Origin: UMGS1532 sp045542355
GTDB taxonomy: Bacteria > Bacillota > Clostridia > Oscillospirales > Acutalibacteraceae
Direction: 5' to 3'
DNA: 64,000 nucleotides
Assembly: GCA_045542355.1 (NCBI GenBank)
Contig: JAZQKX010000036.1
Coordinates: forward strand, 34,066 to 98,065
Shown: positions 42,599 through 50,645 of the stretch, piece after piece
Numbering within the stretch: the first letter of the stretch is position 1
Layout of the letters: each line of letters opens with the position of its first letter
Notes under the pieces: model-generated
What the model saw: only the letters and a program-made list of their open reading frames with translations
Databases searched by the model: none
What the model was told of the DNA's origin: nothing
Translations under genes and position numbers: made by a program

Positions 42599-42637
42599 GG
42601 AGCTGTTTCGAGGTATCCCCTCAAACAGCTCCATTTT
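42599..42637 (+). terminator. Attenuator hairpin between binding-protein and permease genes
   Basis: Arms GGAGCTGTTTCGAGG and CCTCAAACAGCTCC with one bulge, then ATTTTA. Such hairpins typically let more binding protein than membrane components be made. Confidence 0.75.
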
Positions 42638-42661
42638 ACACTAAACTTAGGAGTAAATTAC

Positions 42662-43405
42662 ATGCTTTCTTTTTTTCAAGAAACCTTTCCCGATTTATAT
42701 AATAGCTTTGAGAAAACCTTTGTAACCGAGAATCGCGGACTCCAGCTTTTGAAGGGCTTGGGTGTGACCTTGGAAATCACCCTGTTTGCCACAATACTCG
42801 GCATAATCTTAGGCGTGGTTGTCGCCATTGTCCGCTCTACCTACGACAATAATCTGCAGGGCAAAAAATGCCGCACTCTTTGGGATGTTATTCTGAAGAT
42901 ACTGAATAGCATTTGCAATGTTTACATAACCGTTATCCGCGGCACCCCTGTTGTTATCCAGTTGATGATTATCTACTATGTAATCCTCGCCGCAATGGAC
43001 GACGGAACTGTTGCCGCAATCATAGCTTTTGGTATCAACTCAGGCGCCTATGTTGCGGAAATTGTTCGTTCGGGCATTATGTCAATCGACAAGGGACAGT
43101 TTGAGGCTGGTCGTTCGCTGGGTCTTAACTATGCCCAGACCATGACAAGCATCATTCTCCCTCAGGCTTTCAAGAACATATTGCCGGCTCTCGGCAACGA
43201 GTTCATCGTTCTGCTGAAAGAAACTTCTGTTTCGGGTTATGTAACGGTTTGCGACATAACCTATGTTGGTAACCTGATTCGTTCCAGAACTTACGAGGCG
43301 CTTTTCCCTCTGCTCACCGTTGCGGTTATCTATCTTGTAATCGTTCTAGCGCTGAGCTATGGACTTAAATGCTTTGAAAGGAGGCTGCGTAAGAGTGATC
43401 ACTAA
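42662..43405 (+). CDS. Amino-acid ABC transporter permease (HisM/GlnP type)
   Basis: A 247-residue permease with about five helices. It has LLKGLGVTLEITLFATILGI at the start, the VRGTPVVIQLMIIYY pattern (VIRGTPVVIQ), and the EAA loop EAGRSLGLNYAQTMTSIILPQAFKNILP that docks the ATPase. Specificity is for polar amino acids in this family. It overlaps the ATPase gene by 11 bases. Confidence 0.95.
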   Translation: MLSFFQETFPDLYNSFEKTFVTENRGLQLLKGLGVTLEITLFATILGIILGVVVAIVRSTYDNNLQGKKCRTLWDVILKILNSICNVYITVIRGTPVVIQLMIIYYVILAAMDDGTVAAIIAFGINSGAYVAEIVRSGIMSIDKGQFEAGRSLGLNYAQTMTSIILPQAFKNILPALGNEFIVLLKETSVSGYVTVCDITYVGNLIRSRTYEALFPLLTVAVIYLVIVLALSYGLKCFERRLRKSDH

Positions 43406-44135
43406 TCAAACAATCATCAAAACCGAAAACCTTCTCAAAAGCTTCGACGGGGTAGAAGTGCTAAAGGGCATCTCCACCGAAATCAAAAAGGGCGAGGTTG
43501 TGGTTGTTATCGGACCTTCAGGTTGCGGTAAATCCACATTCCTGCGTTGCCTTAACCTTTTGGAGGAGCCAACAGGCGGCAGTATAGTTTTCGACGGTGT
43601 GGAAATTACCGACCCAAAGGTGGATATAAACCGCCACAGAGCCCGAATGGGCATGGTTTTCCAGCAGTTCAACCTTTTCCACAATATGAACATTCTCAAG
43701 AACATGACCTTGGCACCCATAAAGATTCTTAAGAAATCCCGCGAAGAAGCCGAGAAAAAGGCTATGGAGCTTCTCGAAATGGTAGGACTTGCCGATAGAG
43801 TCGACGCCTATCCCTCCCAGCTTTCGGGCGGACAGAAGCAACGCGTTGCCATAGTCCGCGCACTTTGCATGGAGCCCGAGGTAATGCTTTTTGACGAGCC
43901 TACTTCCGCCCTCGACCCCGAAATGGTTGGCGAGGTGCTTCAGGTTATGAAAAGCCTTGCCGAAAGTGGCATGACAATGGTTGTGGTAACCCACGAAATG
44001 GGCTTCGCCCGTGAGGTTGCCGACCGAGTGCTTTTCTTCGGTGACGGAGTTATCGAGGAGGAGGGCGCCCCTGACGAGCTCTTCAACAACCCCAAAACCG
44101 AACGCGCAAAGCAGTTCCTTAAATGCATTCTTTAA
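43395..44135 (+). CDS. Amino-acid ABC transporter ATPase (GlnQ type)
   Basis: A 246-residue ABC ATPase. Walker A GPSGCGKST, Q-loop MVFQQFNLF, signature LSGGQKQRV, Walker B VMLFDEPTSALDPEMV with catalytic Glu, and switch His VVTHEM. It starts at GTG 43395 behind AAAGGAGG inside the end of the permease gene. It completes the importer with the permuted binding protein and the permease; none of these two downstream genes is permuted. Confidence 0.96.
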   Translation: MITNQTIIKTENLLKSFDGVEVLKGISTEIKKGEVVVVIGPSGCGKSTFLRCLNLLEEPTGGSIVFDGVEITDPKVDINRHRARMGMVFQQFNLFHNMNILKNMTLAPIKILKKSREEAEKKAMELLEMVGLADRVDAYPSQLSGGQKQRVAIVRALCMEPEVMLFDEPTSALDPEMVGEVLQVMKSLAESGMTMVVVTHEMGFAREVADRVLFFGDGVIEEEGAPDELFNNPKTERAKQFLKCIL

Positions 44136-44150
44136 GATTTATAAAAATAA

Positions 44151-44175
44151 AACTCCCCGACAAGGGGAGTTTTTT
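44151..44175 (+). terminator. Terminator of the amino-acid transporter operon
   Basis: Arms AACTCCCC and GGGGAGTT around GACAA, then a run of T. The XRE gene converges on it from the right. Confidence 0.9.
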
Positions 44176-44186
44176 ATGTGTAATTG

Positions 44187-44414
44187 CTATCTATCGGGGT
44201 GGGAATATCCTTTCTTTATCCCTAATAAATAGTCGGCAGAAATCTTAAAAAAATTACATAGAGCCACAATATCATCTATACTTGGCTCATATTTGCCACA
44301 TTCTATATAGGATATTTTTCGTTGCGTCATATTAACAGCCTTGCCAAGTTGAGTTTGATTAATGTTAATTCCCTCGCGAAGACTCCTAATTTTTTCTCCA
44401 AAATTCAAAAGCAT
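44187..44414 (-). CDS. XRE-family transcriptional regulator
   Basis: A 75-residue helix-turn-helix protein: FGEKIRSLREGININQTQLGKAVNMTQRKISYIECGKYEPSIDDIVALCNFF, and a short tail ADYLLGIKKGYSH. I take ATG 44414; GTG 44426 is also possible. It diverges from the zinc-ribbon genes; the 44457-44508 region between them holds palindromes overlapping their promoter, which it probably recognises. No toxin or metabolic gene is attached. It is likely an autorepressor and a repressor of the cassette. Confidence 0.9.
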   Translation of the reverse strand: MLLNFGEKIRSLREGININQTQLGKAVNMTQRKISYIECGKYEPSIDDIVALCNFFKISADYLLGIKKGYSHPDR

Positions 44415-44456
44415 TATTACCACCAATAATAATTTAGCATAGACGTAAACTTTCTA

Positions 44457-44508
44457 TTGACATTTAGACGCAAAACGTCTATAATAGTTTTGTCAGCAAA
44501 TGACAAAA
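44457..44508 (+). promoter_or_regulatory. Consensus promoter with embedded operator for the zinc-ribbon cassette
   Basis: TTGACA (44457-44462), 17-base spacer, TATAAT (44480-44485): both hexamers are perfect. The palindrome TAGACG-CAAAA-CGTCTA (44465-44481) fills the spacer and reaches into the -10; a half-site AGACGT occurs at 44441-44446. A second palindrome, TTTTGTCA-GCAAA-TGACAAAA (44488-44508), lies at the transcription start. With a small XRE gene next door these look like repressor sites. Confidence 0.85.
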
Positions 44509-44532
44509 TAATACTTTTAGGAGTGTAAGAAA

Positions 44533-44844
44533 ATGAAATTTTGCGAAAAATGCGGAAATGAAATTTTAGAGGAAGCAGTGGTTTGTCCCAAATGCGGATG
44601 TTCCGTTCAGAAAGAGACACAGGTTGTTGCAGTGCCCAAGAGCGCAAAAACCGCACAGATATTTGGTATATTGAGCATACTTTTATTAGCCCCCTTTGGC
44701 ATACCCGCTATCATACTTGCAAACAAGAGCAAGGCAGAAACTGGCGGTGTAATGTGCAAACAGGCAAAAGCAGGATTTGTGTGCGGGATCATTGGTTTAT
44801 GCTGGTGGGGAATTTCTTTGTTAATGCTTTTGGGTGGCATGTAA
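44533..44844 (+). CDS. Zinc-ribbon membrane protein 1
   Basis: A 103-residue protein. N-terminal zinc ribbon (FCEKCGNEILEEAVVCPKCGC, four Cys), then a linker and two hydrophobic helices (IFGILSILLLAPFGIPAIILA and AGFVCGIIGLCWWGISLLMLLG) of the DUF4190 type. It is first in a row of three related proteins. The ribbon faces the cytoplasm if the first helix exits. The role is unknown; expression is probably induced by relief of XRE repression. Confidence 0.85.
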   Translation: MKFCEKCGNEILEEAVVCPKCGCSVQKETQVVAVPKSAKTAQIFGILSILLLAPFGIPAIILANKSKAETGGVMCKQAKAGFVCGIIGLCWWGISLLMLLGGM

Positions 44845-44845
44845 T

Positions 44846-45223
44846 ATGAGATTCTGTAGTCACTGCGGAAAAGAAATTGTCGACGAGGCTGTTATATGTC
44901 TTAATTGTGGATGCAAGACCCACAATAAAGCAGTTTTCACACCTAATAATACAACCGTAGTAAACGAGAATGCAGTCGTATGTGAAGATGGAGAGTCTCA
45001 GCTTGCTATGTGGTCGAAAATATGCGGAATAATAAGCTTTTTTGTAGGTTGGTTTGCCTTGGGAATAACAGCAATTGTTTTAGCCTGTATTAGTAAGGAT
45101 GAAACGAACGGTGTAATGAATTCTTCGGCAAAGACGGGATATGTCTGCGGCATTATATCTACAGTATTGTCCTTTGTGTTGTTTATTATATTAATAGCTG
45201 TTTTGACCGCGTTATCTATTTGA
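44846..45223 (+). CDS. Zinc-ribbon membrane protein 2
   Basis: A 125-residue relative of the preceding protein: zinc ribbon FCSHCGKEIVDEAVICLNCGC, a 40-residue linker, and two helices with the same layout (ICGIISFFVGWFALGITAIVLA and TGYVCGIISTVLSFVLFIIL). The segment between helices (DETNGVMNSSAKTGY) parallels AETGGVMCKQAKAGF in protein 1, which shows they are paralogs. ATG 44846 is two bases after the preceding stop, GGGTGG upstream. Confidence 0.85.
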   Translation: MRFCSHCGKEIVDEAVICLNCGCKTHNKAVFTPNNTTVVNENAVVCEDGESQLAMWSKICGIISFFVGWFALGITAIVLACISKDETNGVMNSSAKTGYVCGIISTVLSFVLFIILIAVLTALSI

Positions 45224-45243
45224 TTTACTGAGAGGTAATTAAG

Positions 45244-45720
45244 ATGAAGTATTGCACTCATTGTGGCAAAGAACTTTTAGACGATGCAATCGTTTGCGTT
45301 GGTTGTGGATGTGCAACAGAGAATAGTAATTCTCCGTCAGCCCAGATTCCTGCAGAGAATTTGGTTAATACATATGCTACGCGAACAAAAACAAACGGGA
45401 TTATATGGATAGTGATAGGCGCTGTACAGGTGGCGCTTGGCTTAACGCTTGATTGGACGTTACTGATAGTTGCGGCGCTAAACATCGTATCGTCTATACA
45501 GGACCTGGATTTTAGTAAAAAGGTGTTGCAAAATCCTGTTGGCATTGTAGCACGGGAAAAACCGCTGACAGGCCCAATAATAACTTTGGCTTACAATCTG
45601 ATTTTTGGCGGGATAATTGGTGTTGCCGGCTCAATTTACCATCTTCTTGCAGTAAGAAATTATGTTATGCAAAACGAGGCTGCTTTTTTAGAAATAGAAG
45701 GCTCGCCGGAATCTGAATAA
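45244..45720 (+). CDS. Zinc-ribbon membrane protein 3
   Basis: A 158-residue protein with the same type of zinc ribbon (YCTHCGKELLDDAIVCVGCGC) but a different membrane part: about three helices (GIIWIVIGAVQVALGL, LDWTLLIVAALNIVSSI, LAYNLIFGGIIGVAGSIYHLL). It completes the cassette and is followed by a strong terminator. Confidence 0.85.
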   Translation: MKYCTHCGKELLDDAIVCVGCGCATENSNSPSAQIPAENLVNTYATRTKTNGIIWIVIGAVQVALGLTLDWTLLIVAALNIVSSIQDLDFSKKVLQNPVGIVAREKPLTGPIITLAYNLIFGGIIGVAGSIYHLLAVRNYVMQNEAAFLEIEGSPESE

Positions 45721-45723
45721 TTA

Positions 45724-45752
45724 AAAAGGCTGTCTCAGCGAGACAGCCTTTT
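45724..45752. terminator. Bidirectional terminator
   Basis: AAAAGGCTGTCTC / GAGACAGCCTTTT with an AGC loop: a perfect 13-bp stem with A and T runs, serving the zinc-ribbon cassette (+) and the GH13 gene (-), whose stop is two bases away. Confidence 0.92.
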
Positions 45753-45753
45753 G

Positions 45754-47619
45754 CTATATATTGTAGATAACATACCCAAAAGAGGGGAGGGTGATTTCGG
45801 TGTTTCCCTCGGCGTTTCCAAAGATTGGGGTGATACCCTCGAATTCCTTTGGTAGAGTGAGAGTTTGGGAATAATCGGCAGTGTTTACAGCCACAAGAGT
45901 TTTGCTATTTTCATTCTCTCTCAAGTAGGCAATCAGTCCTTTTTCGGCTTTCAGAAAGTAGATGCTACCGTCGCTGAGGGCGGGGGAGCTTTTTCTCATA
46001 GAGCCTAAGGCTTTGTAGAAATTAAGCAGTTCAAGATTTTCGTTTCCCCAAGGGTAACAGCCGCGGCAGAACGGGTCGCCGTAGCCCTCCATACCCGCCT
46101 CGTCACCATAGTAAAGAGAGGGTACGCCCGGGAGAGTATATTGCAAAACTGCGGCGCATTTGAGCCGTTTGATACCGTTCAGGTATTCTGCAAGGCTTAG
46201 CCTTGTTACCGATTGAATTTCCCTGTCTCCGCCGTCAGCCCCAGTGCTTCCCAAAAGGGTGAGAATTCTCGGGGTGTCGTGGGTGCCGATGTGATTCATC
46301 AGCAGGTGGAGTGCGGGGAGGGGATAGTTTTCGCAAATCTCTAAAACCGCCTCGGCAAACTCCCCACCGTTGCCCCATTTTACGAAGTTAATTATGGCAT
46401 TGCTAAAGGGATAATTCATAACCGAATCCAGCTGGTCTCCGAGGAGATAGCGGCGACGCTGAGAGTAGCTTACCTTATTTGTGGCGTCCTCCCACACCTC
46501 ACCCAAAATAAAGGCGTCGGGTTTTTCGGTTTTAACAGCTTTTCTTAGCCTATCCAAGAAAATGTCAGGGAGCTCGTCGGCAACATCAAGCCGCCAACCC
46601 TCTGCGCCAAGCCTTAGCCAACGTCTTGCAATTCCATTTTCTCCGCATATATAATCGAGAAATCCCTCGTCGTCCTCGTTAACCTCCGGCAGGGTGTCAA
46701 TGCCCCACCAGCTATGGTAATCGTCGGGCCAGTTTTTAAATTTATACCAGCTGTAAAAGGGGGAGTAGGGGCTCTCATGAGCCCCCACACCGCCGTATTT
46801 TTTATAGCGGTCGAAATATCGGCTGTCGTCTCCCGTGTGGGAGAAAACGCCGTCCAAAATAATGTGAATTCCCCGTTTTTTAGCTTCATTACAAAGCTTT
46901 TTAAAATCCTTTTCGTCTCCCAGCATAGGGTCGATTTTCTCATAGTCCGCAGTGTTGTAGCGGTGGTTGGACATGGAGAAAAATATCGGATTAAGATATA
47001 TACAGCTAACTCCCAGACTTTGTAGGTAGGGGAGTTTTTTGATTATACCCTTGAGATTTCCGCCGAAAAAGTCGTTGCCCAGCACCTGTTTTTCGCCTTT
47101 TTTCCATCGGTGTTCAGGCTTTTCTCCCCAGTTGGCTTTTATAAATCTTTCGGGGAATTTTTTGGGGTCGGGTTTTCGATCTCGGTGGAAGCGGTCGGGA
47201 AAAATCTGATATATAAGCCCACCTCTCAACCAATCGGGGGTGGAATAGGATTTATCGTATACCGTCAGTTGCCATCTGCCACCGCCACCCACGCGTCCCA
47301 GAGAGTGGGCGCCACGGTTGATATAGTAGCTGTGAAACTCGGTCTTATAGGAAAAGGCATACCAATAAAGCCCCACCTCGGGGGAAATTTCCACCGAGTA
47401 GTAAAGGCTATCGTTTTCCTTATATTTGAAGTGCATTTCGTGAGCCACATCCTCCGCCTCACCGTCGCGGCGAATGAGAAGATATGCATAACAAACTCCA
47501 GAGTTTTCGGGCAATCTCAGGCGAAAGGTGAGCTTCTCACCCGAGATAGCGGCACCAAAAGGGGATTTGTACAGAGGATTTCTCGAATCAAAATTTATAA
47601 AGTCCAGTATTTTCACCAC
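45754..47619 (-). CDS. Glycoside hydrolase family 13 (neopullulanase/cyclomaltodextrinase-like)
   Basis: A 621-residue cytoplasmic alpha-glucan hydrolase with an N-terminal beta-sandwich (about 1-110; neopullulanase-type) and a GH13 barrel. Catalytic residues: nucleophile Asp in GWRLDVADEL, acid Glu in FILGEVWED, third Asp in NHIGTHDTPR. DGVFSHTGDDS is conserved region I. No signal peptide, so it acts on imported dextrins or on glycogen. Transcribed after glycogen phosphorylase; a hairpin lies between them. It starts GTG-GTG without a good ribosome site, so the start is uncertain by a few codons. Confidence 0.92.
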   Translation of the reverse strand: MVKILDFINFDSRNPLYKSPFGAAISGEKLTFRLRLPENSGVCYAYLLIRRDGEAEDVAHEMHFKYKENDSLYYSVEISPEVGLYWYAFSYKTEFHSYYINRGAHSLGRVGGGGRWQLTVYDKSYSTPDWLRGGLIYQIFPDRFHRDRKPDPKKFPERFIKANWGEKPEHRWKKGEKQVLGNDFFGGNLKGIIKKLPYLQSLGVSCIYLNPIFFSMSNHRYNTADYEKIDPMLGDEKDFKKLCNEAKKRGIHIILDGVFSHTGDDSRYFDRYKKYGGVGAHESPYSPFYSWYKFKNWPDDYHSWWGIDTLPEVNEDDEGFLDYICGENGIARRWLRLGAEGWRLDVADELPDIFLDRLRKAVKTEKPDAFILGEVWEDATNKVSYSQRRRYLLGDQLDSVMNYPFSNAIINFVKWGNGGEFAEAVLEICENYPLPALHLLMNHIGTHDTPRILTLLGSTGADGGDREIQSVTRLSLAEYLNGIKRLKCAAVLQYTLPGVPSLYYGDEAGMEGYGDPFCRGCYPWGNENLELLNFYKALGSMRKSSPALSDGSIYFLKAEKGLIAYLRENENSKTLVAVNTADYSQTLTLPKEFEGITPIFGNAEGNTEITLPSFGYVIYNI

Positions 47620-47635
47620 ACTGATTTAAAATTTA

Positions 47636-47662
47636 GGGGTTGCAACCTAAAGGCACAACCCC
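47636..47662 (-). terminator. Hairpin between glycogen phosphorylase and GH13 genes
   Basis: Minus strand GGGGTTGTGCC-TTTA-GGTTGCAACCCC forms a stem with one mismatch, followed by AAATTTTAAAT. Probably a partial terminator or attenuator. Confidence 0.6.
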
Positions 47663-47670
47663 CGTATTAA

Positions 47671-50070
47671 TTATTTTATTATGGATTTTGCGTTCCAAAT
47701 TTTCTTTGCGTAATCGTCTATTGAGCGGTCGGCGGCGAAAATACCCGCCTTTGCAATATTAACCAAGGACATTTCCTGCCAACGGGCGGAATCGCCATAG
47801 AGAGCATCCGCTTTACCCTTTGCGTTCACATAGTCGGCATAGTCGGCAAGAGCCATGTAACTGTCGTGATGACGAAGCATATTGGCAATAACATCGCCGT
47901 TCTGCAGCTTGGTCTCGATGAAGTCAATAACCGCGCGAAGCTCGGGATTGTTGATATAGAGCTCATAAGGGTTATAGCCTGTTGCTTTGAGGCGGTTTAC
48001 CTCGGGAGTCTCCATGCCGAAGATGATGATGTTATCGTCGCCCACAGCCTCGTGAATTTCCACATTTGCGCCGTCCTCTGTTCCAAGGGTAATAGCGCCG
48101 TTCAGCATCATTTTCATGTTACCTGTACCACTTGCCTCGGTACCTGCCAAGGAAATCTGTTCGCTGATATCGGCAGCAGGTATCATAAGCTCGGCGAGGG
48201 TTACGCGATAGTCCTCCATAAAGAGGATTTTCATCTTATCCTTAACATCGGGGTCATTTTCCAGTAGCTTCTGCATACTGTAAATCATGCTGATAATCTG
48301 CTTTGCAAGTAGATAACCAGGCGCTGCCTTTGCTCCAAAAATATAGGTTTTGGGGGTAAAAGGCATGTTGGGGTTGGCTTTGAGTCTCAGATATTCTGTA
48401 ACGATATTGAGGAGATTCAGATGCTGACGCTTGTATTCGTGAAGACGCTTGACCTGCATATCCACAATGGAGTCGGGGTCGATTTCTACTCCGTACTCCG
48501 CTTTTGTGTATTTGGAAAGACGGATTTTGTTTTGCCTTTTGATTGCCTTGAGAGTTTCTTTTACGGCAGAGTCATCGCGATATTGCAAAAGATTTTCCAG
48601 CTTTTTGGCATCATATTTGAATTCGTCGCCGATAAGCTCGGTGATGAATTTAGAAAGCTCGGGGTTTGCCTGACAAAGCCAACGACGATGGGCAATGCCG
48701 TTGGTAACGTTGGTGAATTTTTCGGGCTCTAGCTTATAGTAATCGCGGAAAAGGTCATCCTTTAAAATCTCGCTGTGTAGTCTTGACACACCATTTACAT
48801 TGTGGCAGGTGATGGTGCAAAGGTTTGCCATCTTCACCACTCCATCTTCTATGATTGCGGTGCGGTAGATAAGGTCGGCGTCTCCTGTTTTCATCCAGGT
48901 TTCGTGGCGGTAGCGGTTGTCGATTTCCTTAACTATATCGTAGATTCTCGGAAGTCTCTGGCGGAACAGGTCAACCTGCCAACATTCCAGAGCCTCTTTC
49001 ATAACTGTATGGTTGGTGTAGGCAGTGGTGCGCTTAACGATATCCCAAGCCTTATCCCAAGAATAGCCACATTCATCGAGAAGATGGCGCATAAGCTCTG
49101 GGATTACCAAGGCGGGGTGGGTGTCGTTAATGTGGATAGCCGCCTTTTCGGGAAGATTGTCCAGAGTTCCGTATTTTCTAAGGTGGCGGTTGAGAATATC
49201 CTGAATGGAAGCAGACACCAAGAAATACTGCTGACGGAGACGGAGAGATTTACCCTCTATGTGGTTATCCTCGGGGTAGAGCACCTTGCTGATAACTTCG
49301 CTGGTTGCCTGTCTTTCAAGGGCTCGGACATAGTCACCTTGATTGAAAGCCGCCATGTCTATCGAGGGGGATTCGGCGCTCCAAAGCCTGAGAGCATTTA
49401 CCGCCTTGCCATCGCGACCCGCAACCATCAAATCGTAGGGCATAGCCTTAACTGGGATGTAGTCTCTATGTTCAATAGAATGGTAGCCCTCGTGCCAGGC
49501 TTCCTCTATCCAGCCGTCGAAACGCACTTCAACCGCGCTTCCTGGCTTCTGCTCCAGCCAAACGCTTCCGCCAGGGAGCCAGAAATCGGGCATTTCGGTC
49601 TGCCAACCGTCAATTAATTTCTGACGGAAAATACCAAACTCGTATTTTATGCAGTAGCCCATGGCGGGGTAACCGCCCGAGGTGAGTCCGTCTAAGAAAC
49701 AGGCGGCAAGACGACCGAGGCCACCGTTGCCAAGACCCGCGTCGGGCTCAAGCTCATATAAATTTTCAATCTTCACACCGAAGCTTTTTAGGGCAGCGGT
49801 CATTGTTTTTTCGAGTCCTAAGTTAAAAACGGTGTTTTTAAAGGTGCGTCCCATAAGGAATTCCATGCTGAGGTAATAAACCTGTTTGGCCTCCTTTTCC
49901 CCTGTTTTTTTGCGAAAGACTTGCCTGTCTTCTCGCATAAGGTCCATAAGCACAAGCGCCGAGGCTTTATAGAAAAAGTCGTCGGAAGCTTGGTCGGGGG
50001 AAACGCCGAAGTTGTGGGAGAGCTTTTGCTCAATAAGGGCAGAAAGCTCACGAGTGGTTAATTTTTTCAT
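47671..50070 (-). CDS. glgP: Glycogen/maltodextrin phosphorylase
   Basis: A 799-residue GT35 enzyme that releases glucose-1-phosphate from alpha-1,4-glucans. Pyridoxal-phosphate lysine in EASGTGNMKMMLNGAIT; VKRLHEYKRQ and GLGNGGLGRLAACFLD are conserved blocks. Length is normal. ATG 50070 has AGGAGG upstream. With the GH13 enzyme downstream it forms a storage or maltodextrin breakdown unit. A structured leader (50086-50181) precedes it, and a terminator for the gene upstream. Confidence 0.97.
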   Translation of the reverse strand: MKKLTTRELSALIEQKLSHNFGVSPDQASDDFFYKASALVLMDLMREDRQVFRKKTGEKEAKQVYYLSMEFLMGRTFKNTVFNLGLEKTMTAALKSFGVKIENLYELEPDAGLGNGGLGRLAACFLDGLTSGGYPAMGYCIKYEFGIFRQKLIDGWQTEMPDFWLPGGSVWLEQKPGSAVEVRFDGWIEEAWHEGYHSIEHRDYIPVKAMPYDLMVAGRDGKAVNALRLWSAESPSIDMAAFNQGDYVRALERQATSEVISKVLYPEDNHIEGKSLRLRQQYFLVSASIQDILNRHLRKYGTLDNLPEKAAIHINDTHPALVIPELMRHLLDECGYSWDKAWDIVKRTTAYTNHTVMKEALECWQVDLFRQRLPRIYDIVKEIDNRYRHETWMKTGDADLIYRTAIIEDGVVKMANLCTITCHNVNGVSRLHSEILKDDLFRDYYKLEPEKFTNVTNGIAHRRWLCQANPELSKFITELIGDEFKYDAKKLENLLQYRDDSAVKETLKAIKRQNKIRLSKYTKAEYGVEIDPDSIVDMQVKRLHEYKRQHLNLLNIVTEYLRLKANPNMPFTPKTYIFGAKAAPGYLLAKQIISMIYSMQKLLENDPDVKDKMKILFMEDYRVTLAELMIPAADISEQISLAGTEASGTGNMKMMLNGAITLGTEDGANVEIHEAVGDDNIIIFGMETPEVNRLKATGYNPYELYINNPELRAVIDFIETKLQNGDVIANMLRHHDSYMALADYADYVNAKGKADALYGDSARWQEMSLVNIAKAGIFAADRSIDDYAKKIWNAKSIIK

Positions 50071-50085
50071 AAAAAGGTCCTCCTA

Positions 50086-50181
50086 ATTCCAAAAAGCAGA
50101 AATAACCGCTCCAGACCCGCCAAACGGCAAATGATAAAGGGCGTTGGCAAATCTCCCAAGGCAGCCCGCCTAGGGTGGAAT
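50086..50181 (-). promoter_or_regulatory. Structured leader of glgP, possible cis-regulatory RNA
   Basis: Minus strand: outer helix ATTCCA (50181-50176) / TGGAAT (50091-50086) closes about 84 bases. Inside, CCCTAGGC/GCCTTGGG (50175-50168 with 50162-50155) and GCCAACG/CGTTTGGC (50148-50142 with 50126-50119) form two arms. Further GC-rich single-stranded sequence (GGGTCTGGAGCGGTT) follows before the end. The outer helix ends 3-4 bases from the AGGAGG of glgP. No known riboswitch class matches by eye. Confidence 0.45.
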
Positions 50182-50194
50182 AAATAAAATTAAT

Positions 50195-50220
50195 GCCGAA
50201 TTTTACTTCAAAAATTCGGC
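50195..50220 (-). terminator. Terminator of the small membrane protein gene
   Basis: Minus strand GCCGAATTTT-TGAAGT-AAAATTCGGC, a perfect 10-bp stem, followed by ATTAATTTTATTT. Confidence 0.8.
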
Positions 50221-50232
50221 AAATTTGCGCTA

Positions 50233-50439
50233 TTATTCTATAGTATCTGCGATGGCTTCTTCCTGAGGCTCGTCAAGGCTTTCAGCTTCTTCACAGTCAC
50301 ATTCGATGTAGAATTTCTCCTCGTCCTTTTTTGCCATAAGCTTTTTTACAAGCACAATGACACCTGTGATAGCAGCAGCAGCGGTTACAACCGCACCTAT
50401 GGCAATCAGAATCTTTTTTATATTTCCTTCTTTAAACAA
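50233..50439 (-). CDS. Small single-pass membrane protein
   Basis: A 68-residue protein: short basic N-terminus (FKEGNIKK), one helix (ILIAIGAVVTAAAAITGVIVLVKKL), then an acidic, Cys-containing tail (EEKFYIECDCEEAESLDEPQEE). The tail probably faces the cytoplasm. It starts at TTG behind GAGGCGG and has its own promoter and terminator. I do not recognise a function. Confidence 0.75.
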   Translation of the reverse strand: MFKEGNIKKILIAIGAVVTAAAAITGVIVLVKKLMAKKDEEKFYIECDCEEAESLDEPQEEAIADTIE

Positions 50440-50474
50440 TTCTCAATACCGCCTCTCTCTTTACTATTATACAT

Positions 50475-50503
50475 ATTTTACCTTATTTTTATGCAAATGT
50501 CAA
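50475..50503 (-). promoter_or_regulatory. Promoter of the small membrane protein gene
   Basis: Minus strand TTGACA (50503-50498), 17-base spacer, TAAAAT (50480-50475). Confidence 0.75.
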
Positions 50504-50600
50504 CTATATATGGTGTGAATAAACCTACCACAAATTACATTTTGTGGTTATATATAGAAAATTTTTAGGTGAAGAACTCGAGGGGATAGAAATAAACAAA

Positions 50601-50645
50601 CAATGCGACGACAGAAGCGTAGCCACTGTCGTCGTTGCGCTTTTT
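50601..50645. terminator. Terminator between small gene region and cls
   Basis: GCGACGACAG / CTGTCGTCGTTGC arms around AAGCGTAGCCA, T5 on the plus side and ATTGTTTGTTTATTT on the minus side. It serves the cls gene, whose stop codon overlaps the plus-side T-run. The rest of the 50440-50600 gap holds only the promoter at 50475-50503. Confidence 0.75.

Noticed and set aside
48802..49617. 271-codon plus-strand frame opposite glgP
   Set aside because: Shadow of glycogen phosphorylase.
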